Assembly: GCF_027531705.1 (NCBI RefSeq)
Contig: NZ_JAPZSP010000033.1
Coordinates: forward strand, 1-52,824
DNA: 52,824 nucleotides
Direction: 5' to 3'
Source of the DNA: Flavobacterium sp.
Lineage (GTDB): Bacteria; Bacteroidota; Bacteroidia; Flavobacteriales; Flavobacteriaceae
The notes under the pieces were generated by a model that was not told the origin of the DNA, did not search any database, and saw nothing but the letters and a program-made list of their open reading frames with translations. Made by a program: the position numbers and the translations under genes. Shown here piece by piece: positions 8,185 through 15,297 of the stretch (within the stretch, counting starts at the first letter, position 1; every line of letters begins with the position of its first letter).

Positions 8185-9162
8185 TTATTTGTACATTACT
8201 TTTTTGACAGCTTTAACAACATCAGTTGCATTTGGCAACCATTCTTTCAACAAAGTTGGTGAATACGGTGCTGGTGTATCGGCCGTTGTGATTCTTTGAA
8301 CTGGCGCATCTAGGAAATCGAATGCTTTATCTTGAACCATATAAGTGATTTCAGAAGCTACACTTGCAAACGGCCAAGCTTCTTCTAGAACTACCAAACG
8401 ATTTGTTTTCTTTACAGAATTGATAATCGCATCATAATCCAATGGGCGAACGGTTCTTAAGTCGATAATTTCACATGAAATTCCTTCTTTAGCTAATTCG
8501 TCAGCTGCAATAAAAGCTTCTTTTATAATTTTTCCAAAAGAAACGATTGTTACATCTGTTCCTTCTCTTTTTATATCGGCAACACCAAGAGGAATAACGT
8601 ATTCTCCTTCTGGCACTTCGCCTTTATCGCCATACATTTGTTCTGATTCCATGAAAATAACTGGATCATTATCACGGATTGCAGCTTTTAGCAAACCTTT
8701 TGCATCATAAACTGTTGATGGAACTACTACTTTTAAACCTGGTGTATTAGCAAACCAGTTTTCGAATGCTTGTGAGTGTGTTGCTCCTAATTGCCCAGCT
8801 GAAGCTGTTGGCCCACGAAAAACCATCGGCATTGGGAATTGTCCAGCCGACATTTGACGCATTTTGGCAGCGTTATTTATAATCTGGTCAATACCCACTA
8901 ATGAAAAGTTGAATGTCATGTATTCTACAATAGGACGGCAACCGTTCATGGCAGAACCAACTGCTATTCCTGCAAAACCTAATTCAGCAATAGGAGTATC
9001 AATAACTCTTTTTGGTCCGAATTCTTCTAACATTCCTTTAGATGCTTTGTAGGCACCGTTATATTCGGCAACTTCTTCACCCATTAAATATACCGATTCG
9101 TCGCGACGCATTTCTTCACTCATTGCTTCGGCAATCGCTTCTCTAAATTGTATAGTTCTCAT
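8185..9162 (-). CDS. pdhB: Pyruvate dehydrogenase E1 component, beta subunit
   Basis: This is the beta subunit of the thiamine-diphosphate-dependent E1 heterotetramer, which decarboxylates pyruvate and feeds acetyl-CoA into the TCA cycle. The 325-residue length and the whole family pattern fit: an N-terminal FREAIAEAM, the GEEVAEYNGAY segment near residues 28-38 (cofactor-contacting Glu), DTPIAELGFAGIAVG, then the C-terminal transketolase domain with VVVLEEAWPF-type sequence and TTADTPAPYSP. The alpha subunit and E2 are not in the window, so the complex is encoded at split loci. A related branched-chain E1 beta is the main alternative, but the overall sequence fits pyruvate dehydrogenase best. 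Confidence 0.9.
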   Translation of the reverse strand: MRTIQFREAIAEAMSEEMRRDESVYLMGEEVAEYNGAYKASKGMLEEFGPKRVIDTPIAELGFAGIAVGSAMNGCRPIVEYMTFNFSLVGIDQIINNAAKMRQMSAGQFPMPMVFRGPTASAGQLGATHSQAFENWFANTPGLKVVVPSTVYDAKGLLKAAIRDNDPVIFMESEQMYGDKGEVPEGEYVIPLGVADIKREGTDVTIVSFGKIIKEAFIAADELAKEGISCEIIDLRTVRPLDYDAIINSVKKTNRLVVLEEAWPFASVASEITYMVQDKAFDFLDAPVQRITTADTPAPYSPTLLKEWLPNATDVVKAVKKVMYK

Positions 9163-9193
9163 ATATAAATTACTTTGTATCTATTTTGGATAG

Positions 9194-9201
9194 CAAAAGT
9201 A
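9194..9201 (-). promoter_or_regulatory. TAnnTTTG -7 element for pdhB
   Basis: Minus-strand TACTTTTG lies 31 bases ahead of the pdhB start. The remaining 160 bases up to 9360 hold nothing else recognisable. Confidence 0.5.
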
Positions 9202-9360
9202 AAAATTAAAAATGATAAATGTATTTTATTCCTCAGATTTTATGTTTTGTTTTTAACGAAATCGTTGTAACTACTATGAAAAAATGATTAATCTATTTAG
9301 TATTTCAATATAATATTTATTTGCATAAAGAGGTTTTTCTAATCTCAAGTTACCTTGTTC

Positions 9361-10221
9361 TTATTTATTCACCACATATTTATTTATAATATAATCTGTT
9401 ATGTGTTTTAAAGGTTTTTGGTTTATGGGATGAAAACCATGGATATTGTAAAACTCGATACTATCATTATTTATTTTATAATACCAGATTATTGGTTTTC
9501 CGTTTTTGAAAAACTCTGTGTTTTTATCTACTTTAATTTTTCTCAATGTAACTTCTTTGGAATCAATTGGTTTTATTTCATTCTGCGTTATAAACCCTTC
9601 TATTTCGCATTTACAATCTACTAATTCGTAATGATCGTTTTGCCATTGCATGCATTCTTTTGCTGGAAACAAAACATCTTTGACAACATATCCTGTACAG
9701 AACAACCCTACTAGGGTAAGAATAAAAATTAGTATTCCTTTTTTATTTCTGTTTTGTTTTTCGTCTTGTTTATTCTCACCGATTTCTTGTAAAGTTTCTT
9801 CGGTTGGTTTTACTAAATGCAATGGTTGTGATACTTCTTTATTGTCTTCTGTCGGAGTATAATTACTTAAGAAATTAGCATACGGTCTTGGATGGTAATT
9901 TACCAAAATGGCTGCTAATTCTATTCTTGTTGGATTGTCTGAATCTTTTTCACCTTTTAAAAATGAAATGACGGGTTTAAATTTATCTGTGTTGCAATTG
10001 TCTATCGACCTTTTTAAAGTTTCATTTGGTTTTGTTTCAAAAAAGAACTTGAAAACACCTTCGTCAGCCTTGCTTATTTGGTTGTCGCAAATAATGGAAC
10101 ATAAATTCCTCATTTGAGCAGGAGTTGGACTGTTGAGTATTCCAGAAACATCTTCCTTTTTAGCAATTTCATATTGCTTTTTTATTTCGTCTTTGTATTC
10201 CTTAAAAGTAATTTTCTTCAT
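9361..10221 (-). CDS. Unknown protein with one membrane segment and a periplasmic C-terminal domain
   Basis: I do not recognise a named family. With the ATG at 10221 the protein is 286 residues. It has a cytoplasmic, charged N-terminal region (KEYKDEIKKQYEIAKKEDVSG, PTPAQMRNLCSIICDN, and FLSNYTP near residue 120), a Lys/Gln-rich linker, one membrane helix (GILIFILTLVGLFCTGYVV) near 160-180 and a C-terminal domain with Cys-x-Cys (VDCKCEIEGF). The frame is open back to an ATG at 10368. That longer start would sit ahead of the likely promoter (10358-10365) and would translate a tandem repeat, so the internal ATG is preferred. This layout resembles membrane-tethered accessory proteins found in variable regions of Bacteroidota genomes; that comparison is an inference. 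Confidence 0.7.
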   Translation of the reverse strand: MKKITFKEYKDEIKKQYEIAKKEDVSGILNSPTPAQMRNLCSIICDNQISKADEGVFKFFFETKPNETLKRSIDNCNTDKFKPVISFLKGEKDSDNPTRIELAAILVNYHPRPYANFLSNYTPTEDNKEVSQPLHLVKPTEETLQEIGENKQDEKQNRNKKGILIFILTLVGLFCTGYVVKDVLFPAKECMQWQNDHYELVDCKCEIEGFITQNEIKPIDSKEVTLRKIKVDKNTEFFKNGKPIIWYYKINNDSIEFYNIHGFHPINQKPLKHITDYIINKYVVNK

Positions 10222-10239
10222 AAAAAACTGTCTGTTTTT

Positions 10240-10285
10240 CGGAATTAGTTGGAATTCATCGGAATTATCGGAACTATCGGAATTC
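10240..10285. repeat. Tandem CGGAATTAT-type repeat in the leader of the unknown membrane protein
   Basis: About five units share the core GGAATT or GGAACT: CGGAATTAG, TTGGAATTCAT, CGGAATTAT, CGGAACTAT, CGGAATTCC. They fall between the likely transcription start and the start codon at 10221. Confidence 0.75.
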
Positions 10286-10357
10286 CTTATAAACCGATGG
10301 TTCAAAACACTATTCCTTTGCTTCAGAATTAGTTCTTGTTCTATTTCGCGATAAGAA

Positions 10358-10365
10358 CAAATGTA
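10358..10365 (-). promoter_or_regulatory. TAnnTTTG -7 element for the unknown membrane protein
   Basis: Minus-strand TACATTTG. Transcription starting a few bases downstream gives a leader of about 130 bases that contains the tandem repeat, and it excludes the ATG at 10368. Confidence 0.5.
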
Positions 10366-10482
10366 CAAAACTAGTTCTAGAAAAGTGATGCTATACAGAA
10401 CAGAATTTTTATTCGGGAAGCATAATTAGATGGTTCTGTTGTAGCTCACTGCCTTCCCAAAAATTAAAATCAATAGTAAAAC

Positions 10483-10528
10483 GCTAACAAAAATAGCTGT
10501 TAGCAAATGCTTTCGAGAAAGTCTCGAA
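10483..10528. promoter_or_regulatory. Two adjacent short hairpins upstream of the Pro-rich lipoprotein
   Basis: GCTAACA at 10483-10489 pairs with TGTTAGC at 10498-10504, and TTCGAG at 10512-10517 pairs with CTCGAA at 10523-10528. No T-run follows either, so they look like operator or leader structure rather than terminators. No TAnnTTTG element is visible in 10369-10565. Confidence 0.4.
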
Positions 10529-10565
10529 CAGCCCAACCTATATCAATTTTTAAATTTTAATTATC

Positions 10566-10724
10566 ATGAAAAAATTACTTTTATTTTCGTTTTTTATAGT
10601 GGCTATTGCCTCAATGACATCTTGCACCGCCGATGATGTAACAGATTCTAAAGAAACTAACCTTGCTGATATTGGTGGTGGAAATAATGGGCAACTGCCT
10701 CCGCCTCCGCCTCCAAAACCATAA
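10566..10724 (+). CDS. Short Pro-rich lipoprotein (52 residues)
   Basis: This small gene encodes a lipoprotein signal peptide ending in the lipobox SMTSC (Cys at residue 20). A short acidic stretch follows (TADDVTDSKETNLADIGG), then NNGQLPPPPPPKP at the extreme C-terminus. The mature peptide would be only about 33 residues. I recognise no family. It is followed after 42 bases by an intrinsic terminator that overlaps the histidine-kinase start, so it may be transcribed mostly alone with some read-through into the two-component genes. A role as sensor partner or output of that system is an inference from position only. Confidence 0.7.
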   Translation: MKKLLLFSFFIVAIASMTSCTADDVTDSKETNLADIGGGNNGQLPPPPPPKP

Positions 10725-10766
10725 TTTATTGGAAATAGTTTCAAAGTTAAATTAAAATCAATAATT

Positions 10767-10809
10767 TCGGGAAATGAATTCTATACTAGAACGTTTCCCG
10801 ATTTTTTTA
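10767..10809 (+). terminator. Intrinsic terminator/attenuator overlapping the histidine-kinase start codon
   Basis: The stem TCGGGAAA (10767-10774) pairs with TTTCCCGA (10794-10801). An inner stem TTCTA (10779-10783) pairs with TAGAA (10787-10791), and TTTTTTT follows. The last base of the left arm is the A of the kinase ATG at 10774. Confidence 0.75.
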
Positions 10810-12420
10810 TGCATAACCAGCTGGTTATTTCTATTTTCATGCAATAGGCAAAATGAAACAACGGATGATTATTCAAAGATGGTTGAAAAAGCGGTAGCTT
10901 TCAATGGCAAACAAGAATATGATAGTGCTTTTTTCTATTTCAATAAAGCCAAGTTAGTATGTAAGCCAAACGAAACAGAAAGAAAAATATACACTTTGTT
11001 TTTAATGGCAGAAATTCAACAGATCCAAAATGATTTTTCTGGCAGCGAAGAAACCGTTACCGAAGCCATTAAATTGGATGCTAAAACAATGTATTTGCCT
11101 AATTTATACAATCAACTAGGAATTGCTTATATTGAACTACATGACCCTACTAATGCTATCAGTTATTATAAAAAGGCTTCTAGTTTGACATCAGATGAAT
11201 TATATCAATTAATTCTTAAAAATAATATTGCTGTTGTATATGCCGAGAATAATCAATTTCAAAAAGCTATTGCTATTCTTGAACCATTGTTACCAAATCC
11301 TCTTTTAAAAGATAATCCTCTAGAAAAAGCACGAGTACTAAATAATTTGGGATATGCTTATTTTAGAAAAAATAGCGCAAACGGAATTTCTGAATTAGAC
11401 CAAGCCTTTCAAATTAGACAGCAAAAAGAAGCGCATTACGACATTATTTCGAGCTGTTTTTACCTGTATGAATTTCATAGAAATAAAGATAAAAACCTTG
11501 CTCAAAAATATGCTTATATGTCCTATCAAAAAGCCACAATGAATAATAGCGTTAATGATAGATTAAAGGCTTTAAAATATTTGATAGATGTTAGCGATAG
11601 TAATCAATCAAAAATATATGCCCTAAAGCACATTCAACTAAGTGATAGTATCGGAATGGTTCGTCAAAAATTTAAAAACCAATTTTCCAAAATCAAATAC
11701 GATTCCAGACTAGCTATTGAAGAAAGTGAAAAACAAAAAAAAGAAAAGATAGTGGCATTGATAATTGCCGGATTTATACTTGCGATTGGTCTTGTAGTTC
11801 TTTTTTATATTAGAAGAAAGAACCAACAAAAAATAAAAGCGGTAACTTATGAAACCGAAACTAGAATTTCTAAAAGACTGCATGATGAATTAGCCAATGA
11901 TGTGTATAACGCTATCACTTATGCTGAAACGCAAGACTTGAATGACGAGTATAAGAAAGAAAATTTGTTAGAAAGTTTAGATCAAATTTATTCTAGAACT
12001 CGTAATATTTCTAAAGAAAATAGCACCGTTGCAACTGGCGTAGCATTTGAAGACCAATTGAAAGAGATGCTTTCGAGTTACAATTCTACTAAAACCAATG
12101 TGATTATTAACAATCTTCCAACTGTAGATTGGAGCAAAATTAAGAAAGAACCCAAAATTGCTATTTACCGTGTGTTGCAAGAGTTGCTGGTTAACATGAA
12201 AAAACACAGTGAAAGCAGTCATGTTTTGATTCGATTTGAAAATCAAAAAAAAACACTACACATTAAGTATTCTGACAACGGAAAAGGATGTTCGGATTTG
12301 TTAAAAAATAAAAAAGGTTTGCAAAATGCGGAAAACCGTATTCTAGCTATAAATGGAACGCTTACTTTTGAAACTGAAACTGGAAAAGGATTCAAAGTAG
12401 AAATGATTGTTCCTAACTAA
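10774..12420 (+). CDS. TPR-containing membrane sensor histidine kinase (NarL/DesK-type, HisKA_3-like)
   Basis: The 548-residue kinase phosphorylates a partner response regulator. It has an N-terminal hydrophobic segment ending in a lipobox-like LFSC (Cys 23), then TPR-like helical repeats across about residues 30-300 (for example NNLGYAYFRKNSANG). A short coiled region follows, then one membrane helix near 328-346 (IVALIIAGFILAIGLVVLF). The dimerisation box ISKRLHDELANDVYN carries the phospho-acceptor His near 371. The ATPase domain has the N-box (VLQELLVNMKKHS), DNGKG and KGLQNAENR. The response regulator begins 11 bases downstream, so the two form one operon. The start lies inside a terminator hairpin, and no other in-frame start precedes the signal sequence. 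Confidence 0.92.
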   Translation: MNSILERFPIFLCITSWLFLFSCNRQNETTDDYSKMVEKAVAFNGKQEYDSAFFYFNKAKLVCKPNETERKIYTLFLMAEIQQIQNDFSGSEETVTEAIKLDAKTMYLPNLYNQLGIAYIELHDPTNAISYYKKASSLTSDELYQLILKNNIAVVYAENNQFQKAIAILEPLLPNPLLKDNPLEKARVLNNLGYAYFRKNSANGISELDQAFQIRQQKEAHYDIISSCFYLYEFHRNKDKNLAQKYAYMSYQKATMNNSVNDRLKALKYLIDVSDSNQSKIYALKHIQLSDSIGMVRQKFKNQFSKIKYDSRLAIEESEKQKKEKIVALIIAGFILAIGLVVLFYIRRKNQQKIKAVTYETETRISKRLHDELANDVYNAITYAETQDLNDEYKKENLLESLDQIYSRTRNISKENSTVATGVAFEDQLKEMLSSYNSTKTNVIINNLPTVDWSKIKKEPKIAIYRVLQELLVNMKKHSESSHVLIRFENQKKTLHIKYSDNGKGCSDLLKNKKGLQNAENRILAINGTLTFETETGKGFKVEMIVPN

Positions 12421-12431
12421 TAGCCTACATT

Positions 12432-13097
12432 ATGTTTAGAAAAGTTTTAATAGCCGAAGACATTGACAGCATCAATATTGCTGTTATACAAGCCATGAAA
12501 GACTTGGGAATTACCCAAATAGAGCACGCTAAATATTGTGATGATGCCTTATTGAAAATAAAAAAAGCCCTTTTGGACAATGAGCCTTTTGAAGTTTTGA
12601 TAAGTGATTTGTCTTTTAAAACCGACCATAGAGCCGTAACTTTACAAAGTGGCGACGAATTAATTGCAGCCGTAAAAACACTTCAACCTGATATAAAAAT
12701 AATAGCTTATTCGATAGAAGATAAAAGTTTTCGCATAAAATCACTTTTTGAGAGTCAAGGCATTAATGCCTATATTCACAAAGGGAGACAAAGTATTGCG
12801 CAGCTCAAAACAGCAATTGGTTGTTTGCTACAAAACGAAAACTATATATCGCCCGAAATGGCTTACCTGTTACAAGACCAAACTGTACAGGAAATTGACG
12901 ATTATGATATTTTGCTGATTAAGCAACTGTCTATTGGTGTACCACAAGAAAAAATGGTTGAAACACTCAAAGCTATGGGCGTTTCACCCAACAGCAAAAG
13001 CACTATCGAAAAAAGAATTGGCAAACTAAAAGACTACTTTAAAGCCAACAATCCTACTCATTTGATTGCTATAGCTAAGGACTTGGGCATTATCTAA
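12432..13097 (+). CDS. Response regulator, REC plus divergent HTH output domain
   Basis: This 221-residue regulator is the partner of the upstream kinase. The receiver domain covers about residues 1-125, with the acidic pair AED near residues 9-11, the phospho-acceptor Asp in VLISDLSF near 56, and the conserved Lys in IHKG near 118. The C-terminal part (about 150-221) has a helix-turn-helix-like stretch (GVPQEKMVETLKAMGVSP, KSTIEKRIGKLKDYF) that resembles but diverges from LuxR/NarL outputs. Downstream, at 13126-13141 and again at 13761-13776, is a perfect palindrome ahead of a promoter element. By position this regulator is the most likely protein to bind there, which is an inference. Confidence 0.88.
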   Translation: MFRKVLIAEDIDSINIAVIQAMKDLGITQIEHAKYCDDALLKIKKALLDNEPFEVLISDLSFKTDHRAVTLQSGDELIAAVKTLQPDIKIIAYSIEDKSFRIKSLFESQGINAYIHKGRQSIAQLKTAIGCLLQNENYISPEMAYLLQDQTVQEIDDYDILLIKQLSIGVPQEKMVETLKAMGVSPNSKSTIEKRIGKLKDYFKANNPTHLIAIAKDLGII

Positions 13098-13112
13098 AAA
13101 CTAATTTACCTC

Positions 13113-13170
13113 TTTTTTTGCCTCTTTACGGTTTTCCGTAAGGAATGGAAATTTATTGGTTTTAAGTTTG
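13113..13170 (+). promoter_or_regulatory. Operator/promoter module, copy 1
   Basis: The palindrome TTACGGTTTTCCGTAA (13126-13141) lies in a 34-base block (13113-13146) repeated exactly at 13748-13781. After 21 bases comes the -7 element TAAGTTTG (13163-13170). The same spacing occurs in copy 2, so palindrome and promoter look like one regulated unit driving the DUF6804-like and KTSC genes. Confidence 0.75.
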
Positions 13171-13231
13171 ACCAACCAAAAACACAAACAAGTTTAGAGG
13201 TTTGCAATCACTTAAAAATTTGTTATACAAA

Positions 13232-13525
13232 ATGAAGACTATTTATTTACTATGTGCCATACTTGCTCTCATTGCTTGTTTCAATTTACCGATTGGCTAT
13301 TATACTTTTTTGAGAATAGCACTAACTCTAGGAGCATTAACGGTTTTGTATAACGAAGTACAAAAAGATGTCAATCTACTAGGCATTAGCTTTATAGCAA
13401 TAGCCATCCTTTTTAATCCAATACTTCCTGTTTACCTGTATCAAAAATCGCTTTGGATAGCCATTGATATTATCACAGCTATCTTATTTCTGGTGTATTG
13501 GTTGTCACAACAGTTAAAAAAATAA
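13232..13525 (+). CDS. Small membrane protein, DUF6804-like
   Basis: The 97-residue protein has about four hydrophobic segments and the family pattern NLPIGYYTFLRIALTLGA, then an IAILFNPILPVYLYQKSLW segment and a last helix (AIDIITAILFLVYWL). Proteins of this kind are small inner-membrane proteins of unknown function. The frame also has a TTG at 13202, but the ATG at 13232 gives a normal membrane-protein N-terminus and is preferred. It is the first gene after operator/promoter copy 1 and is followed by the KTSC gene after 8 bases. Confidence 0.75.
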   Translation: MKTIYLLCAILALIACFNLPIGYYTFLRIALTLGALTVLYNEVQKDVNLLGISFIAIAILFNPILPVYLYQKSLWIAIDIITAILFLVYWLSQQLKK

Positions 13526-13533
13526 ATACTTCC

Positions 13534-13746
13534 ATGTACCGATATCCTGTAAACAGAAGTCCTAACATCATTTCTATAGGATATGATGAAATATTAGAAA
13601 TATTAGAAATCGAATTTAAACTCGAAGTAATTCACCACTATTTTAATGTACCACTAGATGTGTTTGTGGCTCTTATGAAAGACGATGAACCCGAAAACTA
13701 TTTTTTTAAATATATTTATTGTAGGTATCATTTTGATGCTATGTGA
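13534..13746 (+). CDS. KTSC-domain protein
   Basis: The 70-residue protein is almost entirely one KTSC domain. The visible family features are SPNIISIGYDEILEILEIEF near residues 9-28, then YFNVPLDVFVALM and FFKYIYCRY. The domain is named after a similarity to the lysyl-tRNA synthetase C-terminus and has no established function. The frame is open upstream to a TTG at 13498 that overlaps the previous gene, but the ATG at 13534 gives the usual domain start. It shares the copy 1 promoter with the DUF6804-like gene. Confidence 0.85.
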   Translation: MYRYPVNRSPNIISIGYDEILEILEIEFKLEVIHHYFNVPLDVFVALMKDDEPENYFFKYIYCRYHFDAM

Positions 13747-13747
13747 T

Positions 13748-13805
13748 TTTTTTTGCCTCTTTACGGTTTTCCGTAAGGAATTGGTTTTTAATGGTTTTAA
13801 GTTTG
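13748..13805 (+). promoter_or_regulatory. Operator/promoter module, copy 2
   Basis: It has the same 34-base block as copy 1 (13748-13781), the palindrome TTACGGTTTTCCGTAA at 13761-13776, a 21-base spacer and TAAGTTTG at 13798-13805. It now drives only a broken gene. Confidence 0.75.
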
Positions 13806-13833
13806 GGGATTATTAATCTAAAAATTAAATATT

Positions 13834-14124
13834 ATGAAGTATTATGTAAACTAAAAAAAACCAAAATCACATACTGTTTTTAATCCTTTGAAAAAAATGG
13901 GGTACGCAAGTGTTTTTACAAAGCAAAAAACTTCCTTGAAAAAAGAATGTCATGGTGAGAATTGTTTGGCATCTGAATTTGACAACATTTGGTATAAAAG
14001 TTCAAAAATTGAAATTCAGAATTCAAAAGCCTTGTTGTTTTATACTTCTTTTGACAGTTTGGATGATGCTAGAGCAATATCAGATCATATTCCGATAACA
14101 GCTACACTAAAGTTTTTAGACTAA
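13834..14124 (+). pseudogene. Remnant of an endonuclease/exonuclease/phosphatase-family protein (C-terminal part)
   Basis: An ATG at 13834 opens MKYYVN and stops at TAA 13852. The same frame then continues with PKSHTVFNPLKKMGYASVF, a GENCLASEFDNIWYK segment and DDARAISDHIPITATLKFL, ending at 14124. The SDHIP motif and the FDNI segment are typical of the C-terminal end of the DNase I-like EEP fold, where the His is catalytic. The first roughly 200 residues of such a protein, with the metal-binding Asn and Glu, are missing. It follows operator/promoter copy 2 directly, so the original gene was probably controlled by that module. Translation of the downstream piece from the ATG at 13897 is possible but unlikely to give an active enzyme. 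Confidence 0.65.
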
Positions 14125-14167
14125 AGGTGTTTAGGAACTATACTTTATACAAAAGACCATACCTATC

Positions 14168-14260
14168 TAGCCCCGACAGGAGCGGCATCTCGTCTTTTGG
14201 GACGAGATATAGCGGATGGCGGGAATAGGGTTGGCAAAAATGCGCAAGTCATTCGCTCCT
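14168..14260. repeat. Dispersed structured intergenic repeat, copy B
   Basis: It begins TAGCCCCGACAGGAGCGG, has an internal stem ATCTCGTC with GACGAGAT, then AGCGGATGGCGGGAATAGGG, and ends ATTCGCTCCTAA. It shares the long tail with the copy at 40151. The rest of 14261-14394 shows nothing recognisable. Confidence 0.8.
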
Positions 14261-14394
14261 AACTATAATAAATACACAACTACTCTAAATTAAATAAAAA
14301 TGTTAATTCTTTCTTTTTTAGGATAAACATTAGTTAAATCTTCTCAAATCAAACCAAGCCCAGTTACGAAATCGATATAATACTGAAAAAATAT

Positions 14395-14406
14395 TATGCG
14401 CGCATA
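14395..14406. promoter_or_regulatory. Palindrome TATGCGCGCATA upstream of etfB
   Basis: A perfect 12-base GC-centred palindrome in otherwise AT-rich DNA ends 60 bases ahead of the etfB start. It is a candidate operator. Confidence 0.35.
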
Positions 14407-14466
14407 CAAATAATAGAAATATATTTTATACTTTTACACTCAGAAAAAAATTAAATTTAAAATATA

Positions 14467-15213
14467 ATGAAAATATTAGTTTGCATCAGTCATGTACCTG
14501 ATACTACTTCAAAAATTAACTTCGTTAATGGCGATTCTGAATTCGATACTAATGGAGTTCAGTATGTTATCAATCCAAATGATGAATTCGGATTAACAAG
14601 AGCCATTTGGTTTCAAGAGCAACAAGGGGCAAATGTTACTGTTGTAAATGTTGGCGGACCAGATACGGAACCAACTTTAAGAAAAGCTTTGGCAATTGGA
14701 GCGAACGAAGCCATTCGTGTAAACGCAACTCCAACTGATGGTTTCTTTGTTGCAAAACAATTAGCAGAAGTTGTAAAAAATGGCGGTTATGATTTAGTAA
14801 TTTGCGGAAAAGAATCATTAGATTATAATGGTGGAATGGTTCCAGGTATGTTAGCAGGTTTATTGGGCTACAACTTTGTAAATTCAGCTGTTGAAATGAC
14901 CGTTGATGGAACTTCTGCTAAAGTAGGAAGAGAAATTGATGGTGGAAAAGAAATTGTTTCGGCATCGTTACCATTGATTATAGGTGGACAAAAAGGTTTA
15001 GTTGAAGAAAAAGACCTTCGTATCCCGAACATGAGAGGAATTATGACAGCAAGAACAAAAGTTTTAACGGTGTTAGAACCTGTTAGTGCTGAAATCAATA
15101 CCAAAGCAGTGAAATTTGAAAAACCAGCAGCAAAATCGGCCGTGAAGTTATTTGCAGCTGATGATTTAGACGGATTGGTAAACGCATTACACAACGAAGC
15201 TAAGGTTATCTAG
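14467..15213 (+). CDS. etfB: Electron transfer flavoprotein, beta subunit
   Basis: The 248-residue protein is the small subunit of the soluble heterodimer that carries electrons from acyl-CoA and other dehydrogenases to ETF-quinone oxidoreductase. The family pattern is clear: KILVCISHVPDTTSKI at the start, NPNDEFGLTRAI near residues 37-48, VNVGGPDTEPTLRKALAIGA, CGKESLDYNGGMVPGMLA and the C-terminal recognition-loop region GIMTARTK. etfA follows after 84 bases in the usual beta-alpha order. The spacer is made of AAACTTTTAAACT-type words rather than being a tight operon junction. Confidence 0.95.
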   Translation: MKILVCISHVPDTTSKINFVNGDSEFDTNGVQYVINPNDEFGLTRAIWFQEQQGANVTVVNVGGPDTEPTLRKALAIGANEAIRVNATPTDGFFVAKQLAEVVKNGGYDLVICGKESLDYNGGMVPGMLAGLLGYNFVNSAVEMTVDGTSAKVGREIDGGKEIVSASLPLIIGGQKGLVEEKDLRIPNMRGIMTARTKVLTVLEPVSAEINTKAVKFEKPAAKSAVKLFAADDLDGLVNALHNEAKVI

Positions 15214-15297
15214 TAATCAGTGTTCAGTCGCAGTTTTCAGTCACGGTACTAAACTCTTAAACTTTTAAACTTTTTTTAAACTTTTAAACTAAAAAAA

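Noticed and set aside
9361..10368. Longer version of the unknown membrane protein starting at ATG 10368
   Set aside because: The -7 element at 10358-10365 lies inside that start and the extra 49 residues would be encoded by a tandem repeat. The ATG at 10221 is better placed.
10774..10809. Coincidental hairpin within the histidine-kinase signal sequence, dismissed at first
   Set aside because: The initial dismissal was dropped because the stem is followed by seven T and lies just after a complete small gene. It is kept as a terminator.
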